Shown here piece after piece: positions 48,201-60,041 of a DNA stretch of 64,000 bases. Every line of letters starts with the position of its first letter. Within the stretch, counting starts at the first letter, position 1. The stretch lies in assembly GCA_948567375.1 (NCBI GenBank), contig OX419762.1, positions 17,490,001-17,554,000 on the forward strand. The letters run 5' to 3'. The translations under genes and the position numbers were made by a program. The notes under the pieces are model-generated. The model did no database searches. It worked only from the letters and a program-made list of their open reading frames with translations, and was not told where the DNA came from. The stretch is from Lunularia cruciata. Lineage: Eukaryota; Streptophyta; Marchantiopsida; Lunulariales; Lunulariaceae.

Positions 48201-50062
48201 TCCTTGTGCAATCGGCTTGATCCACATCGCAAAAAATAGACTTATCTTCCTCCAAAGCTTGCTCTATGGCTACTTCACTAATAAACTTCCCATCTAGGGA
48301 TTCATCTTTCTTCAAAGCTTGCTCCATGGTTGCTTTCTTGGTAAACTTCCCATCTTGGGACTCATCCCCCTTCAAGGCTTGCTCTATAGCTACCTTCTCA
48401 ACCAACTTCCCATCTTGAGATTGACTATTTTTAGGTGTCTTACTCAGAGGTACCAGACAACCAAATTGGAAATTCCTACCTTGGTGTTGTACTTGAATTT
48501 GTTGTCAATTCCAATCAAATTGAACCTTATGATATTCAAGCCAAGGTAGTCCTAGAATGACATTGTAGTGTACAGGTGCCACTACAAAACTCATACACTC
48601 CAAATACTCCTTCCCAATCTTGAAGGTAACAATATGTAAGGTATGGAATGCATAACCCTTTCTTCCATCCGCCATCATCAATCTACTTCCAATTATTGGC
48701 TGAATAGGAATACTCAATTCCTTTATTACTTGCATAGACATACAATTCTCTAAACTTCCAGAGTCAACCAAAATCCTACAACCTCGATTAGATATCGTAC
48801 CTTACAAGTGAAGCAAACTTGCATAGGTCAAGCCTTCAATCCCATTGGAACCAATCAAGCTCCTAATAAGCAGCTCAAAATCTCCTTTTGGGATTCCTTG
48901 TTTCCCTGATCATTCCGCTCCACAAACTCCATTTGGGCAACTTGTTGAGGTCGCACATTCTTGAATGGACATTCAACAATGCAATGTCCCAATTAGTGAC
49001 AATAAAAACAACCACCATTTTTTCACAATTTCTCTCTATCTGCATTGCCAAGTGGTCTCTGTTGAATGGCATCAATCTCCATTGGTTCTGGCTCCTCCAC
49101 TTGTGCATAGTGTATCAGTAGGTTTTGTGGAGGTCAAGGTTGAGCCCAAGTTGTTGCAACCAAGGAATCAAAATATTTGGCCAACCTCATGGCTTCCTCT
49201 AAGTGTTGCGGCTCTTGCATGGTTACCTCTAATTTGGTTCTTGACTTCAAGCCCCTTACAAATCAATCCAAAGCTTCATCTTCTAATATATTTGGAATTT
49301 GCATGATGGTATTCTAAAATTACGTGATGTAACTTCTAATAGAGCCAATCTATTTCAACTCTGCCAACCTATCCCATGCAACTCATGTGGCATTTATAGC
49401 TTGGAACCAACTAATTATTGCACTCTTGAATTTTGCCCAAGTCAAGATTGGTACAATGATTTTTTGTTTAGCTTGCTCCACTTAGAATTCCCACTATAGC
49501 TTTCCTACTCCATCCAATTGGCTAGAAGTCAAGAGAATCTATTTTTGCTCGTCTTGCAGATTGGTAGCTTCAAAATAATGTTCATAGTCAAACAAAAAAT
49601 TCTCCACTACACCTAGGAGATTCTTGCCTTCAAATACCTTGGGTTTAGGGAATTGGATTTGATCTTCTCCTTCTCAAATTGGTACTCTCTTTATGTGCTC
49701 CTGTTGTCAAAGCTCTTGTTCATCCAACAATCAAGTAAGGTGCTTGATTTTTTGTTGCATAGCAAGGATAACATTGGGCATTGCTACCATAGTTGCTACT
49801 CTATCACACCACCTCTAATCTATCTAATTTATTACCACATAGAAGGAACACGTCCACCATTCTCCATAAGTTACAACCAAAAGCACCAAGGGTTCCTCAG
49901 ATATGGTGATCATATGCATAAAATCTTGTCCAAAGTGTGAGGTGATGAATTGTGTGAAACAATATTTGGGTAGTACTCGGACACAAAAATCCCACTAGTT
50001 TGGTGGAAGTGGATTTGGTGGTCCATAGATTCCATCCATCCCATTCATGCTCCAATACCAAT

Positions 50063-50461
50063 GTAAAAGATCGAGACTGAGAAGAGAAATAGGAGAATGG
50101 AAATTCACATTGGGACACTTGAATGTGGGAAAACTCCAAATGCCTAGCATGAGCTTCGGCTTTGGTATTCATTGGTAGCATGCAAGGCCCTTGAGAAGCT
50201 TCCTTGAGTCGCTTTCTTAGAGTGCAAGCCAAGTTAACCAAGAAGCTTCTCAAGAAGCTTCCTTGTAGAAATCGCCTACTTGGCGTGCAAGCTAAGCTAG
50301 TTGGAAGCTTCTAGAAGCTACTTGCTTGGGATGCAAGTTAAGCTAGTCATGAAGCTTCCCAAGAAGCTTCCTAGATACTTCTAGAATTTTTTGGGTTAAT
50401 TTGGCTTATTCTCTACTTTGTTAGCCTTACTAACTACAAGACTAAACTCCATATTGTTACA
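50063..50461 (-). repeat. 5' LTR of Y2
   Basis: Reversed family Y LTR ending at TGTTACA. The adjoining sequence on the minus strand is TTGGTATTGGAGCATGAATG, a decayed primer-binding site. The HSE here keeps three perfect units (GGAAGCTTCTAGAAGCTAC near 50303). Confidence 0.88.
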
Positions 50462-50880
50462 CTTAGAAAATATGCATAAAAAGACCAATGCATGCCAGAC
50501 TTGCACCATCTCCTCATCTATCCCACCATGCTAGCATGCTCTAATCTGATCCTTTTGGTTGGGACATGAGTTTCTACTCAACCCCTCTGCATCACTATTC
50601 ACTACTCCAAGTCTTTGAATAACCACAAAATTATATTTCTTATAAAATCCAAGCACATCGTGCAAGCTTCCTTGAAAGCTTATCGGACTCCATCAACCAC
50701 TTTAGTGGCTGATGATCAATGATAAGAGTAAAGGGTTACCTATTTGGTAACCCCAACCAAATAGGTAACATCAAAAATGTGATATTGCACAAACTGTTGC
50801 TAAACCCTCTCCCTCATATGAACTAGACTTTGCCTCCATTGAATTGTTGGAGTGACTAGCATATATATCAAATGTTTAAT
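50462..50880 (-). pseudogene. RNase H fragment of X2
   Basis: Minus-strand remnants across frames: SSYEGEGLATVCAISHF (about 50800-50860), then IDHQPLKWL-like wording and VNSDAEGLSRN-like wording. These match the end of a Ty3 RNase H, next to the integrase in coding order once Y2 is removed. Stops and frameshifts are many. Similarity to family X ends near 50880. Confidence 0.6.
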
Positions 50881-51348
50881 ATTGATAAACAAGCCTTTAC
50901 GACAAATAAAATGGATAATTAATTTTAAATCCAAACCAAGATATACATATTCTCATAGAAATTTGGGATATCAACTTATGGTTGAAGTGATAAATTACAC
51001 TAGCTAAGAAAATTCAAAATATGTATTTATCACAAAATATAAAGTTCAAGGTAATTAGTCACAAGGATTAATTTTGGAATAGAAATATTTCTTGGACTAG
51101 TTATAGATACGTCAAGATGAAGTGAAATAACTTCTATGATGCTTGAAATTGGTTAGCTTTAAAACATACCTTATAACTAAGAACTTTGACAAGGAAGATC
51201 AACCGGTGGATTCTAATTGGTCTTTGATCTAGAGGAAAGCATGTCCTTTATTTTTTTAAGTATTTTTATTTCAATAAAATATCTTGCTAGAAAATTTTAT
51301 TTTATTCATTATCTATCTTCATTTCTAACTTGACAAGATGAGGATGAG
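50881..51348. other. AT-rich spacer
   Basis: No gene. A segment at about 51205-51255 (TTCTAATTGGTCTTTGATCT) resembles 61025-61075 (TTCTAACTGGTCTTGGATCT), so both probably derive from one unassigned dispersed repeat. Confidence 0.4.
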
Positions 51349-51701
51349 TGTAAAAGACGAAGACCAAGGAGAGAAATAGGAGAATGGAAGATCATATTGG
51401 GACACTTGAATGTGTGTAAACTCCAAATGCCTAGCATAAGCTTCAATTTGGGTATTTATAAGAAGCATACAAGGCTCTTGAGAAGCTTCTCAAGAAGTTT
51501 CCTTGAGCCAATTTCTTGGAGTGCAAGCCAAGTTAATTTGAGAAGCTTCCTTCTCAAAGCCACCTACTTGGCTTGCAAGCTAAGCTAGTTGGAGCTTCTA
51601 CAAGCTTCCTAGATACTTCTAGAATAGTCTAGGTTAATTTGACCCATTCACTACTTTGTTAGTTAGTAACTAACTTTGTTGCTAAATTTCATATTGTTAC
51701 A
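51349..51701 (-). mobile_element. Y3: solo LTR of family Y
   Basis: 353 bp, TGTAAAAGACGAAG to ATTGTTACA, reversed relative to Y1. Flanks ATGAG and AGGAG agree at 4 of 5 bases and may be a decayed TSD. The HSE region is degenerate and shortened. Confidence 0.85.
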
Positions 51702-51751
51702 AGGAGGAGGTATTAAAGGTTGAGCCTAAGGAATCAAGGAGTATGGATATT

Positions 51752-52492
51752 TGTAATACCAAGGGTTAGCCATATGATCTAGATGTGAAATTTGGTTTGG
51801 TAACATCTAGAATGATGTTATACATGATGGTCAAAATAGATCAGATAGAAGTATCACCAAAAGAGTACTTCTACTAATAGGGCAGAAACCGAAATAGACT
51901 TGAGAACCTTAGAACCAATAGCTAGACATATGATTTAAAGGTGAGAATTGGTTTGGTAACATCTGGAAGGATGTTACACATGATGGACTAAACAGATCAG
52001 AAAGAGGTATCACCAAAAGGGGACTTCTACTAATAGAGTAGGAACCGAAATATGCCTGAAATCTTTGAAGGCAATTTCGGAGGCCTAAACGGATGAATTA
52101 GGCCTCAAAAATGTGCAGATTCCCCCCCCCCAATGGAGGAAAGGATGGCCTTCCCTCCCCCTTGGTTTGTCTCATCGAGAGCTTTCCAACGGTACCTTAC
52201 TCATGTGATTCTGAGATTCTTACAAGAAGATTCCCTAAAAGATTCCCTCCGGTCAAAGCTCGTTTGACCAACCAGATAGGACCTAGACCAGACAGGTCAC
52301 CCATCCAAGTCAGTAATCCAAGGATGGAGCTTGCTGACATGTCACCTATCTATGTCCCTAATCCTATGGTGGAGCTTCCTTGGAGGAGATCCTCTTTCTC
52401 TATATAATAAAGAGAAGGTGCTCCCTTGGGGCATCGAATGTTTGAGTGTGCAATCTGTGTTTTCTCTCTTCTCTTGTCCTCGGAGTATTACA
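51752..52492 (+). repeat. 5' LTR of Z
   Basis: 741 bp, TGTAATACC to GTATTACA. TATA-type box TATATAATAAAG at 52401-52412. An internal direct duplication with a period of about 156 bp (landmark GGTTTGGTAACATCT at 51794 and 51950) is shared by all Z LTRs. A run of C lies near 52122. Confidence 0.95.
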
Positions 52493-52493
52493 A

Positions 52494-52508
52494 TGGTATC
52501 AGAGCAAG
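52494..52508 (+). other. Primer-binding site of Z
   Basis: TGGTATCAGAGCAAG, starting one base after the 5' LTR. It is the standard initiator tRNA-Met complement used by many plant retrotransposons. Confidence 0.92.
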
Positions 52509-52632
52509 TGTTCTAGTCCAAGAGAGTGGATCACCCCTCTTGGAATAGCACGAACTACTGAAACTGAGTAATTTGAGGTGGAGAACATAGAGTAATCGCT
52601 AGACTTAGGAAGGACTTTAGAGAGCGGATGGG

Positions 52633-54190
52633 ATGGATGCGCCGGGGGGACAATTTCCTGCACCTAGCTTTCCATTCTCAAACCCATTCCACATCAAGGT
52701 TATGTACATCCAGCGTGAGCAGATGAGAGTATTGCTAGTTTATCACTTCGGTGCTGAATTCATGGACAGAGTGATGAACTCACCAAACCCGGTGATTCTA
52801 CCTGTGGTGATCTATGACAGAGAGTGGGATTTGACGATCTACATTCTATTATGATAATATGGATATGAATGTCCCAAATCCTCTCCCTTTCAATACTCAA
52901 GTAGAAATCCGTTATGTAGTGAGGCCGAAATTGATGTTTAGAGATTTTGTGGTTAGGAATTTTGGTGAGGAGTATTATCAACAAGTGATAGCTTCTGAGG
53001 TCCCAATGGTAGTTCCGATAGTTCGTGCGCCTTCCAGAGTGATTATATTGACTCTATATTGAAGTAGACGTTAGCAATTGGGTGTTGCAGGCACCATGGA
53101 TCCGCAATTGCAAGAGCTGGTGCAAGGAATGCAAGGGATGTTGAATGAATTTCGAGAGATTAAGATGACCATGGAGATATTGCAAAGTCAAGTGCAGATC
53201 CTCAGGAACGATCAAGCCATGCAAGAAGAAGAGCCGTCTCAAAACCCAGTACCTACGACTGAAGTACTTGGAGAGGCACCCGTGCCTACAAACCCTATCA
53301 ACGATGAAGCCACATTGCTACTCCGGATGAAGAAGACATGCAACATCGAGCCTTACAAGGAGCAGCGTACGATGGGAGTAGTGGAGAATTGGATCTCAAG
53401 AATGAATTGATATTTTTGATTGTTCTCAACAGAGATCACAGAGCATGTTGTAGGTGTGTTTGCATGTGGGTACTTGACCGATAAAGCCCTCACATGGTAT
53501 GATGCTTGAGAACGATCCATGCTGGCAGAGAGAAGGGAGGTCACATGGACAGCAATGCAAGAAGGACTGCTCAAGAATTTCCAATCGGTGGATTCTGTGC
53601 AGATGGCTCGAACCCGACTATGGGGATTGAGACAGAAGAATAGCGTACAAGAGTATGTGGAGGCATTTCTGGATCTACAAGTTGCAATTACCGACATGAG
53701 TCCAGCAGAGGCTCTCGACAATTTCAAACGAGGGTTGAAAGAGCGGATTCGCCAAGAAGTCATGGTGCAAAACCCTCGCACGGTATTTGAAGCCATTGCT
53801 TGTGCGCAGAGAATAGCCGGAGCATTAGGTGGAGGTGAAGGAGTAGTTCCACCTCAACATTATCGGGCAGAAATGCCACACATGGGTGGACCAGTACCGA
53901 TGGAATTGGGCAACCTTCGATTCCGGGATCGAGGAGCACGGCCGCTTCAAGGAGAGCGAGGACGGGTAGAAGAACAAAGAGATGGAGTCCCACGAGGAGA
54001 AGGGACTTGAGGAGAACAACGCCGTTGTTACAATTGTGGCTGTATTGGGCACATATCTACCAATTGTCGCACTTGTTTCCCTAGAGGCCCTCGGCCTTTG
54101 TGCAGGCAATCTTTGAACAACATGGAGAGGCACATTGAAGAGGAGGAGGTGGAAACCACTTCGGAAAATGAAGATCGCCAGTAAATGTAC
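52633..54190 (+). pseudogene. Gag of Z with zinc knuckle
   Basis: The N-terminal frames 52633-52854 and 52859-53062 look like broken parts of one leader or gag extension of unknown function. From 53078 one frame continues through PQLQELVQGMQGMLNEFREI (coiled coil), capsid-like LLKNFQSVDSVQMARTRL and VQEYVEAFLDLQ, to the CCHC knuckle CYNCGCIGHISTNC at 54026-54067. Stops in this frame at 53408-53410, about 53417, about 53507 and 54008-54010 are all TGA, consistent with decay of CGA codons. Gag would bind and package the element RNA. Apart from these stops the frame is open, so inactivation is recent. Confidence 0.82.
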
Positions 54191-54279
54191 CTCGCGGCCT
54201 TATTGGCTCAATAAGGAAGCAGAGAAGCGAGGGAAGGAAGAAGAATAATGCGCAAAGATCTTGAAAGGCAACCTCACAA

Positions 54280-54651
54280 TTGATTGTTGTGAATGGAATC
54301 CTAGAAGGTAATCAAGTGAGAGTATTAATAGATCCGGGAGCAACAGAGAATTTCTTGTCTCGCTCTGTTGCAATCAGATTGGGAATGGATCTAGAGAAAG
54401 ATGGAAGTGAAGAAGTAGAGTTACCAAATGGGCAAACAGAGAGGATTGAATCATTACCTAGACGGGTAACCCTCTCTATAGGAGAATATCAGGAAGCAAT
54501 TGAGTGGCGAGTGATACAATTAGCCCGTTATGATGCAATTTTAGGCATACCATGGATGGAGCAGTACAACCCAATGGTGGATTGGAGGAAGAAAGTAGTG
54601 AGAACCCACCAATGGTCAATCATTGGGGTTAAAGAAAAATCACACAAGTAG
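54280..54651 (+). pseudogene. Protease region of Z
   Basis: A 123-residue frame with the active-site motif RVLIDPGATENFLS (the usual DSGA is DPGA here, Asp at about 54331), then ELPNGQTERI, and the C-terminal motif DAILGIPWMEQYNPMVDW. It shares the frame of the RT downstream and is separated from it by a TAG (54649-54651), a likely decayed CAG. The change of Ser to Pro next to the catalytic Asp is unusual and may impair activity. Confidence 0.82.
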
Positions 54652-54765
54652 AAACTGCCTCTATATGTCGTAGGGACGACAACTGTTTGTAAGACCGATA
54701 GATGTTTTCTGGGTCTAATAAGAGAAGTCCAGAGTGCACAACTCACTAGACAAATTCCTGAGAAA

Positions 54766-57429
54766 TTGAAGGATGTGGTGGATGAGTTTCAAGATGTCTT
54801 TCCCAATGATCTACCCTCAGGATTACCACCTAAAAGGCGAGTAGATCACAAAATAAAGACACTCCCGGGGAAGACACCTCCTTGTAAGGCCCCATATCGC
54901 CTATCACCTCATGAGTTGGAGGAGTGTAAGACTCAAATTGAGGAGATGCTACAGAAAGGGTTCATCCAACCTAGCGTATCACCATATGGGGCCCCTGTCT
55001 TGTTTGTGAAGAAGAAGGATGGTACAATGCGCATGTGCATTGACTATCGGGGTCTCAATCAACAAACAGTGAAGAACAAATACCCCTTACCTCGCATGGA
55101 TGACCTGTTTGATCAACTCCATGGAGCGAGATACTTCACCAAACTGGACTTGTGGAGCGGTTACAATCAAATCCAAATTGCAGAGGAGGATGTGTACAAA
55201 ACTGCCTTTCGAACCAGGTATGGCCACTTTGAGTATCTTGTGATGCCTTTTGGCCTCACCAATGCGCCTGCCACTGTCATGAGCCTAATGAATGACATAT
55301 TTCGTCCATACTTGGATAAGTCTGTTATCGTCTTCTTGGATGATATCTTAGTATATAGTAGCACGATGATAGAACATAAACAACATCTACGAGAGGTCCT
55401 CCAGATTCTAAGATAGAATAAGTTGTACGCCAAAATCTCAAAGTGTGAGTTTGGCAAGTCTGAAGTAGACTACTTAGGGCATAGAGTAAGTGCAGAGGGC
55501 ATTCAAGTATTGACAGATAAAATAGAGGTCATTCAAAAATAGAGTGCACCAGAAGATCAAACTCAACTTAAGAGCTTCTTGGGGTTGACGGGATTCTATC
55601 GTAGATTTGTCAAGGACTTCTCCAAGGTTGCACAACCTTTAACGGCACTACTTGGCAAGGGGAAGAAGTGGACATGGGGAACTGCACAAGAGTTGGCCTT
55701 TCAAGAATTGAAGGCCGCCTTGCTACATGCACCAATCTTGAAGTGGTATGACCCAAAACGTCCAATCAAGTTGGCTACGGATGCATCAGGCGTAGCAATA
55801 GGAGCAATCCTACAACAAGAGTGGCATGACGGATGGCATCCAATTGCATATTTCTCTCGAAAGTTGTTACCGGCAGAGCGCAACTACCACACCACAGAAC
55901 GAGAAGAGCTGGCCATTGTTCTAGCAACCAAGCATTGGAAGCACTACCTGGGCGAGAAGGCATTTGTAGTAGAGACAGACCACAAACCTCTAGTCTACCT
56001 CGAGACGCAGAAGGATCTATCTCGTCGCCAAATTTGGTGGGCAGAGTGGCGACAACACTTCAACATGACAATCATCTACGTGGAAGGTAAGAAGCAACTT
56101 GCAGATGCATTCACCCGCATGCCAATGGCCAACAACTTGGCGGCAGAGGTTAAGATTAACCTTGAATTCTGGCAAGAGATTCTAGCTGCTACAAAAACTG
56201 ACCCACAGATTGTAGAAGCGCAAGCGTCCAAAGGTGTCACCAGCACCCAAGGACTTACCTTTCGAGAGGGCCGATTGTGGATCCCAAATGTCCCAGAATT
56301 ATGCACCACCATTCTAGCGGAATGTCATGATTCGGCCATTGCAACTCATGTCGGAGTGGACAAGACCTTGGAGGTAGTCAAGCGCCATTACTATTGGCCC
56401 AAGATGAGCAACAACGTGATGGACTATGTGCGTAGCTGCCTACTTTGTCAACAGAACAAAGCTTCTAATCAAGCCCCTACAGGGCTCCTTCAACCTCTTC
56501 CCACTCCTACCCAACGTTGGGAACAAGTGAGTATGGATCTCGTCTGTGAATTACCCAAGACCACCTCAGGGTTTGACTCCATTGTGGTCTTTGTGGACCA
56601 GCTCAGCAAAATGATTCATGTACGCCCTACCACCAAGGAGGTGACCGCTCCACAACTAGCTCAACTATACTTAGATGCAGTCTTTGCTCACCATGGCTTG
56701 TCTAAAGTACTCATCACCGATAGAGGCACCCAATTCACCAGTTTGTTTTGGCGAACACTCTTTGGTTTCTTCAAAACCAAGTTGGCCATGTCTACAGCTT
56801 ACCATCCACAAACAGATGGCCAAACAGAGCGGGCTAATCGCATGATTGAAGACATGTTACGCGGCTTCACCTTAGAAGAGCAAGAGAGGTGGGACATCCT
56901 ACTACCGTTGGTGGAATTCGCTTACAACAATTCAGTGAATGCCTCCACCCAGGTCACTCCGTTCTTCCTCATGTATGGTGAGCATCCCTTCACACCTTCT
57001 AGCTTGATGAAGATCCGTCCAGTGACTACCAAGGTTGATGCAGTCAACACATTTGTTTCTAGAATCCAACAAGGTGTGGAGAGCGCCAAGCACAAGTTAC
57101 AGATTGCACAAAATCAACAAAAGCAGTATGCTGATGCACACCGTAGGCATATGGAGTTCAATGTTGGGGATCAAGTGTGGCTATTGACAACCAACCTCAC
57201 ATTAGTTGGATCTCGTAAGCTCAGACCTCGTTTTATTGGGCTTTTCTCGATTCTTCGTCGCATCGGCGCTGTGGCCTATCACCTTGAGCTACCACCACAC
57301 ATGAAGATCCATCCAGTGTTCCATGTCTCCCTATTACGCAGATATGCTCCCCATCAGGCCAAGGTACTTCCACACAGGACATTCGACCTTGTCCGACAGT
57401 CATTGATGGCACAGAGGAATATGAAGTAG
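54766..57429 (+). pseudogene. RT, RNase H and integrase of Z
   Basis: One frame from 54766 to 57429 with two TAG stops (55414-55416 and near 55540). [66 protein letters not shown] and catalytic [10 protein letters not shown] near 55330. RNase H (55760-56120): LATDASGVAIGAIL, FSRKLLPAERNY, VETDHKPL and ADAFTRMP. Integrase: zinc finger HDSAIATHVGVDKTL with CLLCQQNKAS (56320-56460), core Asp 56536-56538, Asp 56719-56721 and Glu 56827-56829, giving D-D-35-E, then GPY/F-like RFIGLFSILRRIG. All catalytic residues are kept. Only the stops prevent a full polyprotein. Confidence 0.93.
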
Positions 57430-57608
57430 AGCGGATTCTCCAAAAGCGCATGCATGGTACTCGCCATCCGCGGGTGGAATATCTAGTACAATGGAAAGGT
57501 TACCCTCTCTATGAAGCAACCTGGGAACCCGCTGCCAATTTGGCACATGCATCGGTGTTGGTGCAAGCATTTGAGCAACAATTGCACAACGAGGACGTTG
57601 CGTCTTAA
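57363..57608 (+). pseudogene. Chromodomain of Z
   Basis: A frame different from the integrase reads DIRPCPTVIDGTEEYEVERI, then VEYLVQWKGYPLYEATWEP and ends at TAA (57606-57608). It is a canonical chromodomain with the aromatic and acidic residues expected of chromoviruses. A one-base indel between about 57355 and 57385 probably separates it from the integrase frame. Confidence 0.88.
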
Positions 57609-57621
57609 AAGGAGGGAGGTC
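57606..57621 (+). other. Polypurine tract of Z
   Basis: AAAAGGAGGGAGG directly before the 3' LTR, overlapping the chromodomain stop codon. It would prime plus-strand DNA synthesis. Confidence 0.85.
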
Positions 57622-58363
57622 TGTAATACCAAGGGTTAGCCATATGATCTAGATGTGAAATTTGGTTTGGTAACATCTAGAATGATGTTATACATGATGG
57701 TCAAAATAGATCAGATAGAAGTATCACCAAAAGAGTACTTCTACTAATAGGGCAGAAACCGAAATAGACTTGAGAACCTTAGAACCAATAGCTAGACATA
57801 TGATTTAAAGGTGAGAATTGGTTTGGTAACATCTGGAAGGATGTTACACATGATGGACTAAACAGATCAGAAAGAGGTATCACCAAAAGGGGACTTCTAC
57901 TAATAGAGTAGGAACCGAAATATGCCTGAAATCTTTGAAGGCAATTTCGGAGGCCTAAACGGATGAATTAGGCCTCGAACATGTGCAGAATCTCCCCCCC
58001 CCCAACAGAGGAAAGGCTGGCCTTCCTCCCCCCTGGTTTGTCTCATCGAGAGCTTTCCAACGGTACCTTACTCATGTGATTCTGAGATTCCTATAAGAAG
58101 ATTCCCTAAAAGATTCCCTCCGGTCAAAGCTCGTTTGACCAACCAGATAGGACCTAGATCAGACAGGTCACCCATCCAAGTCAGTAATCCAAGGGTGGAG
58201 CTTGCTGACATGTCACCTATCTATGTCCCTAATCCTATGGTGGAGCTTCCTTGGAGGAGATCCTCTTTCTCTATATAATAAAGAGAAGGTGCTCCCTTGG
58301 GGCATCGAATGTTTGAGTGTGCAATCTGTGTTTTCTCTCTTCTCTTGTCCTCGGAGTATTACA
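57622..58363 (+). repeat. 3' LTR of Z
   Basis: 742 bp, nearly identical to the 5' LTR. The first about 330 bp show no difference by eye. Differences cluster around the C-rich run and the following 150 bp. Confidence 0.95.
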
Positions 58364-59967
58364 ATATTACTCAAGATTATGGTCATTTTTCTAGAGGAAG
58401 CTAAGAACTAATCTTTGGCTCAATTAGAGCATATCTTGGAATGTCTACAAAGCACTCAAGGTTATGTTACAATGCTCATAACTTTCAAAAACTAGCAAGT
58501 ATCAAATTATCATATATTGTTGCAAAGATAATGGGAATAAGCATATGCTGATGATTGGAAAACATTGCAAGGAACTTTACCTTCTAGTGCCCAATCAATA
58601 TGAGCTATTTCAACTCCATTTTTTTCAGGGTATGCAATAAAAGCTTAATGTGCTTAGGTTGGTAAGTATGTTTTAGAAATTTAGTAGTTGCTAAAGGAAA
58701 TAAAATATAAAGATCCTAAAAGTGTTTGCTATAATTACCAACATTTAGATTATGCTTTTTGGTTTGTATTGAGTAGAGACAACAATTTAGAAATTATGCT
58801 TGAAAAGTTATCAAAGATAATTTTACCTCATGATAGTGAAGTTACATACTTAGTTGCTGAAAAATTGCAAAATCAATTCAAGGAGTAATGTTTTTTAGAT
58901 GATATCTTTGAAATTTCTAAGCTCCAAGAAGTAGAGAATAGTATATCATCAAAGCATGGTAGTGTGTACACCACATCTTGTGGAATTGAACTTTGAATGT
59001 TAAATTTATTTAGGTTGACAATAATCTAATTTGAATCAAGACTTTAGTTAAGATTTCATGCACATAGTGATATTCCTATCTTGCTTCTTTATATTTTCTC
59101 TAAACTCAGTTTGTCTATGATTTTGAATGGAATTTTCCTTTACAAAGTATAAATTTATGTTAGAAAAAATTGAAGATTTTCATACATAAGATATTTTATA
59201 TTTATTATTTAAAATTAAATATATTTTATTTTTAGGATTTCTGTATTTAATTTTTTCCTTTTTTATAATAAATATCCATTGGTACCTAGTAAACTTTTTT
59301 CCTTTGTATAATAAATATCCATTTATGTATGAAAAAATTGCATTGGTAAACTTGAAAGCTTTATGCATCTATATTTATAATAGACTTGTATCATGGCATG
59401 GTCCTTAGCAACTCCATTTTATAGTCCTTGGTGACGGTTGGATTCTAGTGTTATGGAAAATAAACAAACATCCAATGTGCATTTAGCAATGGATGACAAC
59501 TTTTTGTCTTTAGTGGCTGATTGAATTTGACTTTTTGTGAGCAATTCAAGTGTTATAGTAGTGTTTGGGTGTTGTGGCAGAATTTTCCTTTGATGGTGGC
59601 CTAAGTACATGCAAAAGACTAGTATAATATAACTTCCTAATTTTGAAATACACCTACATAAATCATCACATTTTTGTATGTTTCTAAACTTCTACCATTT
59701 TATGTTAACAAGTACCTTTCTTATATTTATGTACACTCTTAATTGGCATATAATATACTTCATTTTAAATCATTATCACTAAATTTAAAGCTCATAAGCC
59801 ATTGGAGTTTATTCTGAATTGTGCTTAATACTTGACAAATAGTTCATTATAATTAATAATGAAAGAAAGATTGGGTTTTATGGGATAAGATATATAAAAA
59901 TAACATGGCTATGGAATTTTAGGCAGAAAATAATATCTAAATAAATAAAAAGAATCACTGATTTCAA

Positions 59968-59972
<5 letters not shown>
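58364..59972. other. AT-rich DNA, no gene recognised
   Basis: Includes a 66-codon frame at 58688-58888 (AEKLQNQFKE at its end) without a known domain. Sequence before Z (51702-51751) is contiguous with this region once Z is removed. Probably old repeat sequence. Confidence 0.4.

Positions 59973-60039
<67 letters not shown>
59973..60039 (+). repeat. (TA)n microsatellite
   Basis: About 67 bp of uninterrupted TA dinucleotide. It can form cruciforms and is likely length-variable. Confidence 0.95.

Positions 60040-60041
<2 letters not shown>

Larger units (their letters stand above)
44849..50461 (-). mobile_element. Y2: full-length family Y element, opposite orientation to Y1
   Basis: LTRs at 44849-45274 and 50063-50461. 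Flanks CTTTG (44844-44848) and CTTAG (50462-50466) agree at 4 of 5 bases, a probable decayed TSD. Internal remnants on the minus strand: zinc-knuckle gag region about 48900-50040, protease DSGSLENC and ILGLPWLEYHKVQF (48505-48790), RT EKDFIQHNTSLWGALILFV (47679-48200), RNase H about 46850-47280, integrase HHGMPHVLIFDHDP (45700-46640) and chromodomain region (45313-45600). It inserted between the RNase H and integrase parts of X2 and is more decayed than Y1. Confidence 0.88.
34041..50880 (-). mobile_element. X2: decayed family X element broken by nested insertions
   Basis: The pieces of X2 lie at 34041-34449, 37262-38012, 43635-44848 and 50462-about 50880. On the minus strand they read RNase H, integrase, PHD finger, B1, A2, B2. 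Insertions W (34450-37261), Y1 (38013-43634) and Y2 (44849-50461) separate them, and coding order is restored once these are removed. The 5' part (RT, any methyltransferase, protease, gag and A1) is missing beyond about 50880. Many stops show that X2 is older than X1. It is essential because it reveals the coding parts deleted from X1. Confidence 0.8.
51752..58363 (+). mobile_element. Z: near-intact Ty3/gypsy chromovirus with perfect TSD
   Basis: A 6.6-kb element with LTRs of about 741 bp that are nearly identical (roughly 98% by eye), a perfect TSD ATATT (51747-51751 and 58364-58368), a primer-binding site, gag, protease, RT, RNase H, integrase, chromodomain and polypurine tract. Only a few stops and one or two frameshifts disrupt the coding part. 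It is the youngest full-length element in the window. The solo LTR at 18571-19308 belongs to the same family. Confidence 0.96.

Noticed and set aside
53353-53796. Minus-strand frame of 147 codons within Z
   Set aside because: Antisense to the gag of Z; no domain of its own.
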